Assembly (NCBI GenBank): GCA_023412475.1
Contig: JAEYNR010000017.1
Location: 62,001-126,000 of the forward strand
Length of the DNA stretch: 64,000 bases
Source: Fibrobacterota bacterium
Lineage (GTDB): Bacteria > Fibrobacterota > Chitinivibrionia > Chitinivibrionales > Chitinispirillaceae
Reading direction: 5' to 3'
In this document: positions 36,266 through 44,500 of the stretch, one piece after another
How the letters are laid out: every line of letters starts with the position of its first letter
Position numbering within the stretch: position 1 is the first letter of the stretch
The notes under the pieces: generated by a model
What the model was told of the DNA's origin: nothing
Seen by the model: the letters and a program-made list of their open reading frames with translations, nothing else
The model's database searches: none
Position numbers and translations under genes: made by a program

Positions 36266-36625
36266 ATGTTTGAAATTACCACCGAAACTTCATTCTCTGC
36301 AGCGCACCGTTTAAAAAATTACCAGGGTCCCTGCGAAAATCTTCATGGCCATAACTGGCTGGTAAAAGCAACCGTAAGATGTACAGAACTGGATAATGCA
36401 GGAATCGGTATCGATTTCAAGATCCTTAAAAATCATCTTAAAACTATCGCTGACCAGTTTGATCATAAAGATCTTAATGAAGTACTTGAAGCGAACCCTT
36501 CATCGGAGAACATAGCCTGTTTCATTTTTGGACAGCTCAAGATCGCCATGGCCGGTTCCAAAGTAACCGTAGTCAGAATCGAAGTGCAGGAAACTCCAGG
36601 TAACGCAGCCGTCTATTATGAATAA
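36266..36625 (+). CDS. queD: 6-carboxytetrahydropterin synthase
   Basis: QueD makes the pterin precursor of queuosine. The zinc-binding histidines appear in SAAHRLKN and NLHGHNW, and the late IEVQETPGNAA block carries the conserved glutamate. The 119 residues are normal. AGGAG precedes the ATG. The stop overlaps queE by 8 bases in a queD-queE-queC operon. I saw no convincing preQ1 riboswitch in the 296-base leader. Confidence 0.95.
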   Translation: MFEITTETSFSAAHRLKNYQGPCENLHGHNWLVKATVRCTELDNAGIGIDFKILKNHLKTIADQFDHKDLNEVLEANPSSENIACFIFGQLKIAMAGSKVTVVRIEVQETPGNAAVYYE

Positions 36626-37256
36626 ACTGGATGTATGCGAGATTTTTAAAAGCATACAGGGAGAGTCCACATTCAGCGGATCTGTCTGCTCATTTGTGAG
36701 ACTTACCGGATGCAACCTCAGGTGCTGCTACTGTGATACCACCTATGCATTCAACGAAGGGAACAAGTTCACTGTAGAGGAGATTGTACAATCGGTTTTA
36801 AAGCACGAAACCGGGTTGGTGCAGATCACCGGTGGAGAACCACTGATCCAGAAAAACACGCCTGAGCTTTGCAAGAGATTTATTGAACTGGGCTACACAG
36901 TTCTGGTCGAAACTAACGGTAGCTGTGACATTGGAACCATCTCGCCGGACTGCCACCGCATTGTTGATATAAAATGTCCGGGTAGCGGCATGGGTGATTC
37001 TTTTCTTTCAGGTAATCTGGTCATGCTTACTCACAAAGATGAGCTTAAATATGTAATATCAAACAAATCTGATTTCGATTGGGCACTTGAGCATATATCC
37101 AAGCATAAACTGCAGTCATATACAATAAATTTTTCACCGAACATGCACTGTCTTTCTGCTCAGATCCTGGCAGAATGGATCCTTGAGTACAATGCACCTG
37201 TAAGGCTTAATGTTCAATTGCACAAATTAATCTGGGGTGAAGGCAGAGGAGTCTGA
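36618..37256 (+). CDS. queE: 7-carboxy-7-deazaguanine synthase, radical SAM
   Basis: QueE rearranges carboxytetrahydropterin to the deazapurine using S-adenosylmethionine. The iron-sulphur cluster motif is CNLRCCYC (CX3CX2C) and is followed by TYAF. ITGGEPLIQ and VETNGS are also present in 212 residues. It overlaps queD and precedes queC by 2 bases. Confidence 0.94.
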   Translation: MNKLDVCEIFKSIQGESTFSGSVCSFVRLTGCNLRCCYCDTTYAFNEGNKFTVEEIVQSVLKHETGLVQITGGEPLIQKNTPELCKRFIELGYTVLVETNGSCDIGTISPDCHRIVDIKCPGSGMGDSFLSGNLVMLTHKDELKYVISNKSDFDWALEHISKHKLQSYTINFSPNMHCLSAQILAEWILEYNAPVRLNVQLHKLIWGEGRGV

Positions 37257-37258
37257 AA

Positions 37259-37996
37259 ATGAAAAAATCGGTTGTACTGGTCAGTGGCGGCTTGGATTCA
37301 GCGACCTGTTGTGCCTTTGCCCGAAAAAATGGGTTTGAAATTTATGCCATGAGCTTCTCTTATGGACAGCGCCATCATGTGGAACTTGAGAGTGCGCGGA
37401 AGGTAGCCTCATTTTTCAAGGCGGTGGAACACAGGGTAATCACCATTGATCTGAGAGCTTTTGGAGGTAGTTCTCTCACCTCTGATATGGGTGTTCCCAA
37501 GAACCGTTTCCCCAGAGATGAAATTTCAAGTGAAAAAGAAGTTATCTCTGGGGCAAAACCTCAAACTCACAAAGAGATCCCCAACACCTATGTACCAGCG
37601 AGAAACACCATATTCCTTTCTTATGCTCTTGGGTGGGCGGAGGTTTTGGGCTGCAACGATATCTTTATCGGAGTAAATGCCATAGATTATTCTGGTTATC
37701 CTGACTGCAGACCTCAGTTTATCGATGCATTTCAGAAAATGGCAAACCTGGCCACTAAAGCATCTGTAGAAAACAAAAAAATAACAATCCACACACCCCT
37801 GATCTCTTTGACCAAAGCGCAAATAATAAAAGCTGGCATCTCCATGAACATTGATTACGGTATTACCCATAGTTGCTATGATCCATCACCGGATGGGCTT
37901 GCCTGTGGAAGCTGTGATAGTTGCATCATAAGAAAAAAAGGGTTTCTGGATGCCGGTGTAAAAGATCCTATTTATTACCAGGAACAAACTTCATGA
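37259..37996 (+). CDS. queC: 7-cyano-7-deazaguanine synthase
   Basis: QueC forms preQ0 with ATP and ammonia. The PP-loop SGGLDSAT (residues 9-16), the YVPARNTIFLS block and the four zinc cysteines in the tail (HSCYDP and CGSCDSC) are intact in 245 residues. The stop codon overlaps the ATG of the next gene (ATGA). Confidence 0.95.
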   Translation: MKKSVVLVSGGLDSATCCAFARKNGFEIYAMSFSYGQRHHVELESARKVASFFKAVEHRVITIDLRAFGGSSLTSDMGVPKNRFPRDEISSEKEVISGAKPQTHKEIPNTYVPARNTIFLSYALGWAEVLGCNDIFIGVNAIDYSGYPDCRPQFIDAFQKMANLATKASVENKKITIHTPLISLTKAQIIKAGISMNIDYGITHSCYDPSPDGLACGSCDSCIIRKKGFLDAGVKDPIYYQEQTS

Positions 37997-38481
37997 ATAC
38001 TACGGAAGAGCTTTCCATGTCAGCAGGCAAATTCCTGATCGAACACAATCTGGACATCTCTGTGGCAGAATCCTGCACCGGTGGGCTTCTTGGAGCTTCG
38101 TTGACTGATATTGCAGGATCATCGGCATACTTCCGGGGCGGTGTTATTGCATATGACAACCAGATAAAGCACCAGTTGTTAGGTGTTGAAGAACAGATTC
38201 TTTACACTTATGGTGCAGTCAGTGATCAGACCGTGATTGCCATGGCCAAAGGCGTATGTAAACTTTTTAATACAGAATGTTCGATTTCGGTATCAGGCAT
38301 AGCAGGACCGGACGGAGGCACATCTCTGAAACCGGTAGGTCTGGTCTATATCGGAATAGCACTCAGAGACAGACTCGAAAGCCTCAGGTTTATTTTTCCA
38401 GGAAATCGTCAGCAGATAAGATCTCAGGCCGTATTTGCTTCATTAGAGCTGTTTCTGCATATTGCAAATCAATTAAAATAG
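37993..38481 (+). CDS. pncC: CinA C-terminal domain protein, nicotinamide-nucleotide amidohydrolase
   Basis: The domain deamidates nicotinamide mononucleotide to nicotinate mononucleotide. AESCTGGLLGASLTDIAGSS near the start and SGIAGPDGGTSLKPVGLVYI near the end are the family blocks. I use the ATG at 37993, which overlaps the queC stop, rather than an upstream start inside queC; this gives 162 residues, the normal stand-alone length. The N-terminal MoCF-like half of full CinA is absent. Confidence 0.9.
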   Translation: MNTTEELSMSAGKFLIEHNLDISVAESCTGGLLGASLTDIAGSSAYFRGGVIAYDNQIKHQLLGVEEQILYTYGAVSDQTVIAMAKGVCKLFNTECSISVSGIAGPDGGTSLKPVGLVYIGIALRDRLESLRFIFPGNRQQIRSQAVFASLELFLHIANQLK

Positions 38482-38497
38482 TATCCCTTAAGAATTG

Positions 38498-38767
38498 CTA
38501 TATGTTCTTCTGTTTCTTGGCAAGCCATGCCAGCAGCAGATAAATCGCAGCAGTCCATAGTACCAGTAAAATAGAGGATTGTCCCTGTAGCCAATTTCTT
38601 ACTCCCCGGTAGATCACCTGTGAGAGAACCCCATACCCCACACTGCATAGAATAATAAATAAAAGGTATCGAAAAAACCAGTGCATACTTTTGGTAATTT
38701 GTCTGAAAAGACCATTGATGGATGGTCCGGCAACTACCAGAGTAACTGTGCAGTAATCCCAAAGCAT
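38498..38767 (-). CDS. Small two-pass membrane protein, unknown
   Basis: The 89-residue product has two hydrophobic helices (about 29-50 and 64-82) and a basic end (LAKKQKN). AGGAA lies four bases before the ATG at 38767, which supports this start over one further upstream at 38801. It lies about 60 bases after pgpA on the same strand and convergent with cinA. No family is recognised. Confidence 0.5.
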   Translation of the reverse strand: MLWDYCTVTLVVAGPSINGLFRQITKSMHWFFRYLLFIILCSVGYGVLSQVIYRGVRNWLQGQSSILLVLWTAAIYLLLAWLAKKQKNI

Positions 38768-38825
38768 ATTTCCTGGATATGCGCACGGATATATTTGGCA
38801 AGCGAATATATATACTGATCTATCA

Positions 38826-39347
38826 TCACAGATAAGAACGGATAAGTTGATAGCCTCCCAATATCAGAAAAAGACTGATATTGGCAAATACACCGGCCAG
38901 AACGTCATCCATGGTGACTCCCACACCACCATCAAGGTCCTGCATGGTGCCAATTGGAAATGGTTTTACAATATCAAAAAAACGGAAAAGAAGAAAACCT
39001 ACCAGTAGCGTTTTAAAAGAAATTGGAATCATGAAAAATGTAATTACCTGGCCAGCAACTTCATCGATGATTATCTCTGAAGGATCATCTTTACCAAAAA
39101 CAGTCTTGCTTTGAGAAGAAAGAAAGATACTGATAGCTACCAGAATAAAAATACTTCCCCAGTAAAGAGGGAGTCTTTCAGGACAATGCAGATCACCTAT
39201 TCTGGAATGAACATACCACAAACCACCGACAGCAGCCAGCGATCCTATCGTTCCAGATGCAAAAGGAAAGTAGCCAAGGAAAAAAAGACTGGCCCCAATC
39301 TTACGCATCCAGTTTATCAACGACCTTTTATTGTTATTCTTCTCCAT
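38826..39347 (-). CDS. pgpA: Phosphatidylglycerophosphatase A
   Basis: PgpA removes the phosphate from phosphatidylglycerophosphate at the inner membrane. The conserved GYFPFASGTIGSL, then KDDPSEIIIDEVAGQ and KPFPIGTMQDLDGGVGVTMD are all present in 173 residues with four membrane segments. It overlaps the recR end by 14 bases, so it belongs to the dnaX-ybaB-recR transcription unit. Confidence 0.93.
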   Translation of the reverse strand: MEKNNNKRSLINWMRKIGASLFFLGYFPFASGTIGSLAAVGGLWYVHSRIGDLHCPERLPLYWGSIFILVAISIFLSSQSKTVFGKDDPSEIIIDEVAGQVITFFMIPISFKTLLVGFLLFRFFDIVKPFPIGTMQDLDGGVGVTMDDVLAGVFANISLFLILGGYQLIRSYL

Positions 39348-39939
39348 ATATTATATCGATCCGTTCATTAAGTGCCTGTCCAAGTGTGATCTGATCGGCA
39401 TACTCCAGCTCCATCCCGGCAGGTAATCCTCTGGCCAGCCGGGTTACTCTCAGATTCTCCTTTTTAAAGAGTCTGGCAAGATAAAGCGCAGTAGTTTCTG
39501 CATCGGAGCTACTGCCAAGTGCAAGAATCAACTCTTCAGGTGTTTCTGATTTTATCCTTGTTCCTAACTCGGCTATCTTTAACTTGTCAATTCCAATACC
39601 ATTAAGGGGGGATAAAACTCCTCCAAGAACATGATAAACCCCCCGGTATCTGCCGGATTTTTCGATAGCAAATATATCGGCCGGCTTCTCAACAACACAG
39701 ATGTGGTTTTTATCTCTATGAGTTGACAAACAGATAGGGCAGAGTTCCTGTACGCTAAAATTGAAACAGATTCTGCATCTGGTAAGCTTTTTGCGTACTT
39801 CTATTATCGTCTCCCCTAAAGCAACAGCGTCCTCTTCTGGTTGTTCCATCAGATGGAGGGCAAGTCGCCAGGCACTTTTAGGCCCAATAGTAGGAAGGCG
39901 GCATAAAGCATTAACCAGTTCCTCTAAAGGATTGTTCAT
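39334..39939 (-). CDS. recR: Recombination protein RecR
   Basis: RecR works with RecF/RecO in loading RecA. A helix-hairpin-helix region with LPTIGPKSAWRLALHL, the zinc finger CRICFNFSVQELCPIC and a Toprim domain (ICVVEKPADIFAIE; later GLPAGMELEYAD) are all seen in 201 residues. It overlaps ybaB by 4 bases. Confidence 0.95.
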   Translation of the reverse strand: MNNPLEELVNALCRLPTIGPKSAWRLALHLMEQPEEDAVALGETIIEVRKKLTRCRICFNFSVQELCPICLSTHRDKNHICVVEKPADIFAIEKSGRYRGVYHVLGGVLSPLNGIGIDKLKIAELGTRIKSETPEELILALGSSSDAETTALYLARLFKKENLRVTRLARGLPAGMELEYADQITLGQALNERIDIIYGEE

Positions 39940-40247
39940 AAGCCTGGAATATTCATTCCGCCAGTAATATTGCCAAAAGTTGAATCAGACATTTCTTTAA
40001 TTTTTTCCATAGCACTGGAGTGTGCAGCCATGATCAGATCTTCAAGCATTTCCACATCTTTGGGATCTACCACTTCCGGATCGATCTTTATAGTAACAAG
40101 CTGGTTGGCTCCATTAAGAACCACCTTTACCATCCCCCCCCCGGCACTGCCCTCGACTTCTTTTTTCTGCAGGTCCTCCTGTGCTTTCATCACCTGTGCC
40201 TGAACCTTCTGAGCCTGCTTTATCAGTTTGTTGATATTTTTTGACAT
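39936..40247 (-). CDS. YbaB/EbfC family nucleoid-associated protein
   Basis: The 103-residue protein has the N-terminal helix KLIKQAQKVQAQVMKAQEDL, the strand region GGMVKVVLNGANQLVTIKIDPEVVD and a C-terminal helix. It binds DNA as a dimer in relatives. The dnaX-ybaB-recR order is conserved in many bacteria and is seen here too. Confidence 0.93.
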   Translation of the reverse strand: MSKNINKLIKQAQKVQAQVMKAQEDLQKKEVEGSAGGGMVKVVLNGANQLVTIKIDPEVVDPKDVEMLEDLIMAAHSSAMEKIKEMSDSTFGNITGGMNIPGL

Positions 40248-40262
40248 AATTCGTCTCCTTAA

Positions 40263-40790
40263 CTACAGAATTTCTCCATCAAAGATCTCCAGTATAGTTT
40301 TAATAATTGGTTCATTCTCTATCTGATCATCAATTGTTGATGGAATATTGGCGATTTGTTTAATATAATTAGTATTCTCCTGCTTTGCAGCATTAACATC
40401 AAATGTGATTTCTAAATCCATTTTGTGACCCGTAAACTGCTGAAGCAAACGGATTATTTCGTTTCGGTTCTGTCTTTTGGACACTTCCATGTATTGGAAG
40501 CGATAGTCTGCGCAAAAATTCAGTTCAATGATATCGGATGAAATGGAGCCGATACTAGCCATAGAAAGAAATGAAGCTAAATTTGGGTGCACTTTCAAAA
40601 AAAGCTCAAGAAACTCTGTCCAGCGGTCCCTAATCTCCTCTACAGGCACAATCGCTACGGAAGCATTTTCCTGCACCTCGCTGCCACTGCCAGCTTCGTT
40701 AAGTTCTTCTTCTTTGAAATTATTCTGTACCGATGATGCTTGCTCGGGGTCAAACTGAGAACAGCCTGTATCTGTTTCTATTTCAGGTTG
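40263..40790 (-). CDS. dnaX: Tau-specific C-terminal part of DnaX, in a shifted frame
   Basis: Downstream of the 11-A run a second frame is open without a stop from 40790 to 40263, giving about 175 residues (start PEIETDTGCSQFDPEQ; then WTEFLELFLKVHPNLASFL). It is out of frame with the upstream 1203 bases. Losing one A or gaining two in the mRNA, or a +1 ribosomal shift, joins the frames to give the long tau form that contacts the helicase and the polymerase. It has no convincing start of its own, so it is best seen as the second half of dnaX. Confidence 0.75.
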   Translation of the reverse strand, partial: QPEIETDTGCSQFDPEQASSVQNNFKEEELNEAGSGSEVQENASVAIVPVEEIRDRWTEFLELFLKVHPNLASFLSMASIGSISSDIIELNFCADYRFQYMEVSKRQNRNEIIRLLQQFTGHKMDLEITFDVNAAKQENTNYIKQIANIPSTIDDQIENEPIIKTILEIFDGEIL

Positions 40791-41985
40791 TTTTTTTTTT
40801 TGAATCCGAATGATTATTCAGACTTTCAATGTTTACTGATGATGTTTGCTGCGGATCACCCAGAGCTTTTATTAATTGTTCAACAGAAACCGTACTGTCC
40901 ATATAGGTAAGCTTTAATAGCATCAATTCGGCAACAAACCTAGGAAATGCACTCCATTTGAGATCATACTCTGCCTTCTTAATAATTTCAGACATTCTAA
41001 GCAGATCTCCTTCTGAAAATCTTTGGGCAGAAGTTTCAAATTTCTGAATATTGTCGGTTTCCAGTTCTATCCCTCTGCTCTCCAGTGCACCTGGAATCCT
41101 GGCAAAAAGCAGATTGCGCACATGTTCCTGGAGTCCCTGTATAAACTCCTGAAGATCAAATCCCTCAACCAGCACTTCCTGAACAAGCTTAAGCGCGGGA
41201 ACCGCATTTTTTTCTGCAACTGCATTCATTACCCGCTCAAAAACCCCCATTCCCACTAGTCCAAGAACCGAACGCACCTCTTTTTCCGTGAGATTTTCTC
41301 TGCAAAAGGAGTACACCTGATCAAGAAGGCTCAAGGCATCGCGCATACTTCCTTCAGCCTTTCTTGCAACCAGCATAAGTGCAGAGCGTTCAAAATTTAT
41401 CTTTTCAGCGGTGCAAATATAAACCAGACGCTCCAGAATCTTTTCCGCCCCTATTCTGCGGAAATCATATCTTTGGCATCTGGAATGAATTGTCTGAGGA
41501 ATTTTCTGTGGTTCAGTGGTGGCGAAAATAAAAATTACATTTTTCGGAGGCTCTTCCAAGGTCTTTAGAAGCGCATTGAAAGCGGGCTTTGAAAGCATGT
41601 GTACTTCATCGATAACAAATATCCGGTATTTTCCACCCATAGATGAGTAACCGATATTATCACGCAACTCTCTTATATCATCAACGGAGTTATTGGACGC
41701 ACCATCAATCTCCAGCACATCAAAACTTGCCCCACTCAAAACATCCTTGCACGATGTGCACACTCCACAAGGATTGGGAGTTGGTCCCTTTTCACAATTA
41801 AGGGCCCTTGCTAAAATTCTGGCAGAAGTGGTTTTCCCTACTCCCCGAGTCCCGGTAAAGATGAAAGCATGAGCCACCCGGTTTTTTTCGATTGCATTTT
41901 TGAGGGTATCGGTGATATGCTCCTGACCGATAACATCATCGAAAGTAAGGGGACGCCATTTTCGGGCAAATACTAAATAACTCAT
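40783..41985 (-). CDS. dnaX: DNA polymerase III subunit gamma (clamp-loader ATPase)
   Basis: The 400-residue short product is an AAA+ clamp-loader subunit. The Walker A motif TGTRGVGKTTSA lies at about 45-56, the zinc cysteines are CEKGPTPNPCGVCTSC (about 69-84), and the Walker B region is VIDEVHMLS followed by LLKTLEEPP. Domain III helices run to about 370, where the frame ends right after an A-run. It is the complete gamma form. The SRP RNA gene lies directly upstream and ybaB-recR follow. Confidence 0.94.
   Translation of the reverse strand: MSYLVFARKWRPLTFDDVIGQEHITDTLKNAIEKNRVAHAFIFTGTRGVGKTTSARILARALNCEKGPTPNPCGVCTSCKDVLSGASFDVLEIDGASNNSVDDIRELRDNIGYSSMGGKYRIFVIDEVHMLSKPAFNALLKTLEEPPKNVIFIFATTEPQKIPQTIHSRCQRYDFRRIGAEKILERLVYICTAEKINFERSALMLVARKAEGSMRDALSLLDQVYSFCRENLTEKEVRSVLGLVGMGVFERVMNAVAEKNAVPALKLVQEVLVEGFDLQEFIQGLQEHVRNLLFARIPGALESRGIELETDNIQKFETSAQRFSEGDLLRMSEIIKKAEYDLKWSAFPRFVAELMLLKLTYMDSTVSVEQLIKALGDPQQTSSVNIESLNNHSDSKKKTT
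40791..40801 (-). promoter_or_regulatory. Slippery A11 tract at the dnaX gamma/tau junction
   Basis: On the minus strand 11 A residues follow the codons for HSDS. In the genomic frame the ribosome reads KKKTT and meets TGA at 40785-40783. With 10 (or 13) A residues it continues into the 175-codon tau extension. Runs of nine or more A promote RNA-polymerase slippage in Thermus dnaX, so this is probably the switch between the short and long forms. A sequencing error of one base in the homopolymer is the main alternative. Confidence 0.7.
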
Positions 41986-42002
41986 AAATATTTTCTAAAA
42001 AA

Positions 42003-42102
42003 GGGCCAAGTTTACCTGCGGCACACCAAGCATCTGCTTACCGTTGCTCCCTTCCAGGCCTGGCGGGGTTCACAGCCTTTAGTTGCGCAGGGCCTGGCCC
42101 AA
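42003..42102 (-). ncRNA. ffs: Signal recognition particle RNA (small bacterial 4.5S type)
   Basis: The minus strand folds as a long hairpin of about 100 bases with GGGCCA/TTGGCCC-type ends. Near the tip it carries the invariant SRP signature CAGGCCTGGAAGGGAGCAAC on one side and GTGAACCCCGCC opposite. This is the Ffh-binding domain IV. There is no Alu domain, so it is the short form. Its place immediately upstream of dnaX matches the scr-dnaX-yaaK-recR order of Bacillus. Confidence 0.95.
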
Positions 42103-42119
42103 GATGATATCAGATTTCG

Positions 42120-42346
42120 GATATTAGATTTTAAAGAACAGAATTTTTTTGATTCGTTCGATCTTTCGTTTTATGGTCAGAAATTTTAAAAAAGTAACTT
42201 TAATATAAATTACTACGTCTTTTCTTTCTGAATATTTTTGCTGGTTTTGATTGAAGAAACAAGAATTGAGATTATTTGATCGGTATCTTTGAGAAGAGGG
42301 GCGACTTTATCATCGTTTTTTCTCCGATTCCTAAAAATCTAATATC
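42120..42346. repeat. AT-rich segment bounded by 13-bp inverted ends
   Basis: GATATTAGATTTT at 42120-42132 is matched by AAAATCTAATATC at 42334-42346. The 200 bases between have no open frame. The segment separates the SRP RNA gene from tRNA-Ser. The ends share the ATCTAAAATC/AAATC style of the dispersed repeats in this window, so it may be another family member or a small non-autonomous element. Confidence 0.5.
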
Positions 42347-42367
42347 TAAAATCTTAAATCAAAATGG

Positions 42368-42453
42368 CGGAGAGGCAGGGATTTGAACCCTGGGTACGGG
42401 CTCCGTACACACGCTTTCCAGGCGTGCCCCTTAAACCGCTCGGGCACCTCTCC
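42368..42453 (-). tRNA. tRNA-Ser (anticodon GGA)
   Basis: An 86-base class II tRNA with acceptor stem GGAGAGG, a long variable arm (GTGTACGGAGCCCGTAC) and T-loop GTTCAAA. The anticodon loop CTGGAAA gives GGA (serine, UCC/UCU codons). The discriminator base is G, as required for seryl-tRNA synthetase. CCA is not encoded. Confidence 0.95.
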
Positions 42454-42638
42454 ACAAATTTAGAACGCATAATATAATTTGTGCCATAAAATGAGTTTAA
42501 AATTCTTGGGGTTTGCAGACCTGCAGCCAAATTATTACCGCCACTACTCCTGCGACCTTATGAATCCAATGGCTCTGCCGTTTTGTTTTTATAGTGTGGA
42601 TCAGAAGCCCACAGTTTAAGTGTCATATAGTGTTTTAC

Positions 42639-44180
42639 TCACTGCAGGATCTGTATGCATTCAATCCTGGAGGTAGTTTCAGATTGGATTCTTACCAGAT
42701 AAATTCCACTTTCAACCCCCCCCAGGGGAATATTGACATTACTTTCACCTGATCCTGCAATGTTTTTTTTCAAAAACACTGATTTACCATTCAAGGAAAA
42801 TACCTCAACAATCTTTTTCCCTGCTGATATATTATTAACAAATAGTATTTTCTTTTCTGGACTAAAATTTAAAACCGATTCTTTGTTGGAGAGTTTTAAA
42901 CCTGTATTAGCAATCGTAACAACACCTCCGACAGTGTTGGAAACAGGGCTAAGCCCGCCCATTTCATTAGCAGCACGGACAGTGTACTTTGCATCCGTAT
43001 TCTCTGCAGAAATATCACAACTATTGATAGTTAAACATTTGTAGTACTTATCGTCCTTGAAAACCACCCAGCAAAGAGCTCTATCATTATCATCCCAAAC
43101 AAGTAATTTGCCTTCAATGGAAACAACAGGGGCGTTCATCTGTTGTGTCAAATAATCCGGTTTCCAGTTGTCACTGCCACTTAAAACGTTTTCAACATTA
43201 TACTGGGCGACCTGCTCAGGAGTCAATACTGGTTTGAAAGTAACCGTGGTAGCCTCTTTGGTATAGCTGCTGCGACGTGCGCTAAGATCAACCGATGAAC
43301 CAGAAGCGGTTTTGCTGTTGTATTCAGCAAATAATGAGGGTACGACATTCATCGGGTCTCCCCAGGCGGAAGATGTTGGTAGCTTTTTCATTACAGTGTT
43401 GATATAGACACATCTGGGCTGGTTTTTCCAGGCACGTCCAAGCAGGTGATTACTTCCAACACCATCTATGGTGCAATTCATAAAGACATAGCCCCATGAA
43501 CTTGTTGTGGCAGGAGCTGCTATACAAGACTTATCCCTTTCAAGGTAAAGAAGACAGCGATTAAAAAAGACATCACCCTGCCCACAAATAAAATCGACAG
43601 TACCATGAATTTCACCATCTTCCCAGTAAGTTCTTGTGCCACATGTATAATAGGTGTCCTGAGTGCTTAACAATTTAACGTTTTTGTAGATTATTTTATT
43701 CCCCAGCTCTTTTACTGCAACATGCCTGCCTGTTTTTGTTAAGTCAGCGCCATTACGATAATTTGCCTTGTTAAGAATAGTAATGTCCTGCAGGTACAGA
43801 TTATTTGCTTGGTTAAAATACAAAGTTGATGTAATGCTTATTCCTTCATTTATCGACTGGTTAAAAATTATGGTGCTGTCTTTATTTTCACCGATAAATG
43901 AAACATTGGATGTAGTAAAAGTAGTCACACCATTGGCATCACCTGTAAGTTTACCAATATTATATTCTCCTTTGGGAAAAAAGAGATAAAAACGGTTATC
44001 CGTAGATGCCGCCTTTGCTGCAACGGTCATGGCAGCTTTAAAATCTCCATCTACACCTACCACAAAATCGAATGTCTTTCTGCTTACAGCAGCATCAACA
44101 TTTGATAAGGACATTTTTTCGACCGAAAAAAATCCAAACATAATCATCAGAATTAATGAATAACTATTTTTAATCATCAA
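42639..44180 (-). CDS. Secreted pectinesterase with C-terminal sorting-like domain
   Basis: The 513-residue protein has a signal peptide (about 1-31) and a right-handed parallel beta-helix of the pectin methylesterase family (about 35-340). The diagnostic motifs are present: QDTYYTCG with the catalytic region, TVDFICGQGDVFFNRC with the acid, and LGRAWKNQPR with the catalytic arginine. An Fn3-like part follows. The last 80 residues (VEVFSLNGKSVFLKKN, GVESGIYLVRIQ) look like a type-A sorting/carboxyl-terminal domain found in Bacteroidota/Fibrobacterota surface enzymes. It would de-esterify pectin outside the cell, and suggests growth on plant polysaccharide. Confidence 0.85.
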   Translation of the reverse strand: MMIKNSYSLILMIMFGFFSVEKMSLSNVDAAVSRKTFDFVVGVDGDFKAAMTVAAKAASTDNRFYLFFPKGEYNIGKLTGDANGVTTFTTSNVSFIGENKDSTIIFNQSINEGISITSTLYFNQANNLYLQDITILNKANYRNGADLTKTGRHVAVKELGNKIIYKNVKLLSTQDTYYTCGTRTYWEDGEIHGTVDFICGQGDVFFNRCLLYLERDKSCIAAPATTSSWGYVFMNCTIDGVGSNHLLGRAWKNQPRCVYINTVMKKLPTSSAWGDPMNVVPSLFAEYNSKTASGSSVDLSARRSSYTKEATTVTFKPVLTPEQVAQYNVENVLSGSDNWKPDYLTQQMNAPVVSIEGKLLVWDDNDRALCWVVFKDDKYYKCLTINSCDISAENTDAKYTVRAANEMGGLSPVSNTVGGVVTIANTGLKLSNKESVLNFSPEKKILFVNNISAGKKIVEVFSLNGKSVFLKKNIAGSGESNVNIPLGGVESGIYLVRIQSETTSRIECIQILQ

Positions 44181-44380
44181 GCCAATTCCTCAAAGACATT
44201 AAATTTCTATAGTATAGTTATTACATAATATAACACAAAAAACCGAGAGTTCTTTGGTAATGGATAACATAATAGCTTCAAGGAAGGCGGGTTCTCAGCT
44301 CAGAAAAGGCTGTGAGCCTATTACCTGCCCTCTCTTTGAGCTATTGAAAAGTCTTGGTTCTGCAGGGACAGGATCAAAAT

Positions 44381-44410
44381 AAAAAAGCCCCGATAAGGGG
44401 CTTTTTTATT
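44381..44410 (-). terminator. Bidirectional intrinsic terminator after tRNA-Ser(CGA)
   Basis: A perfect AAAAAAGCCCC-GATA-AGGGGCTTTTTT hairpin lies two bases from the 3' end of the tRNA gene, with T runs on either strand. It most likely ends the tRNA transcript on the minus strand. Confidence 0.9.
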
Positions 44411-44411
44411 T

Positions 44412-44500
44412 CGGAGAGGCAGGGATTCGAACCCTGGGTGCCAGAAAACCAGCACAACGGTTTTCGAGACCGTCTCCTTCAACCACTCGGACACCTCTCC
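44412..44500 (-). tRNA. tRNA-Ser (anticodon CGA)
   Basis: An 89-base class II tRNA with the same GGAGAGG acceptor stem as the neighbouring tRNA-Ser, T-loop GTTCGAA, a long variable arm, and anticodon loop CTCGAAA giving CGA (serine, UCG). The discriminator base is G. Confidence 0.95.
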
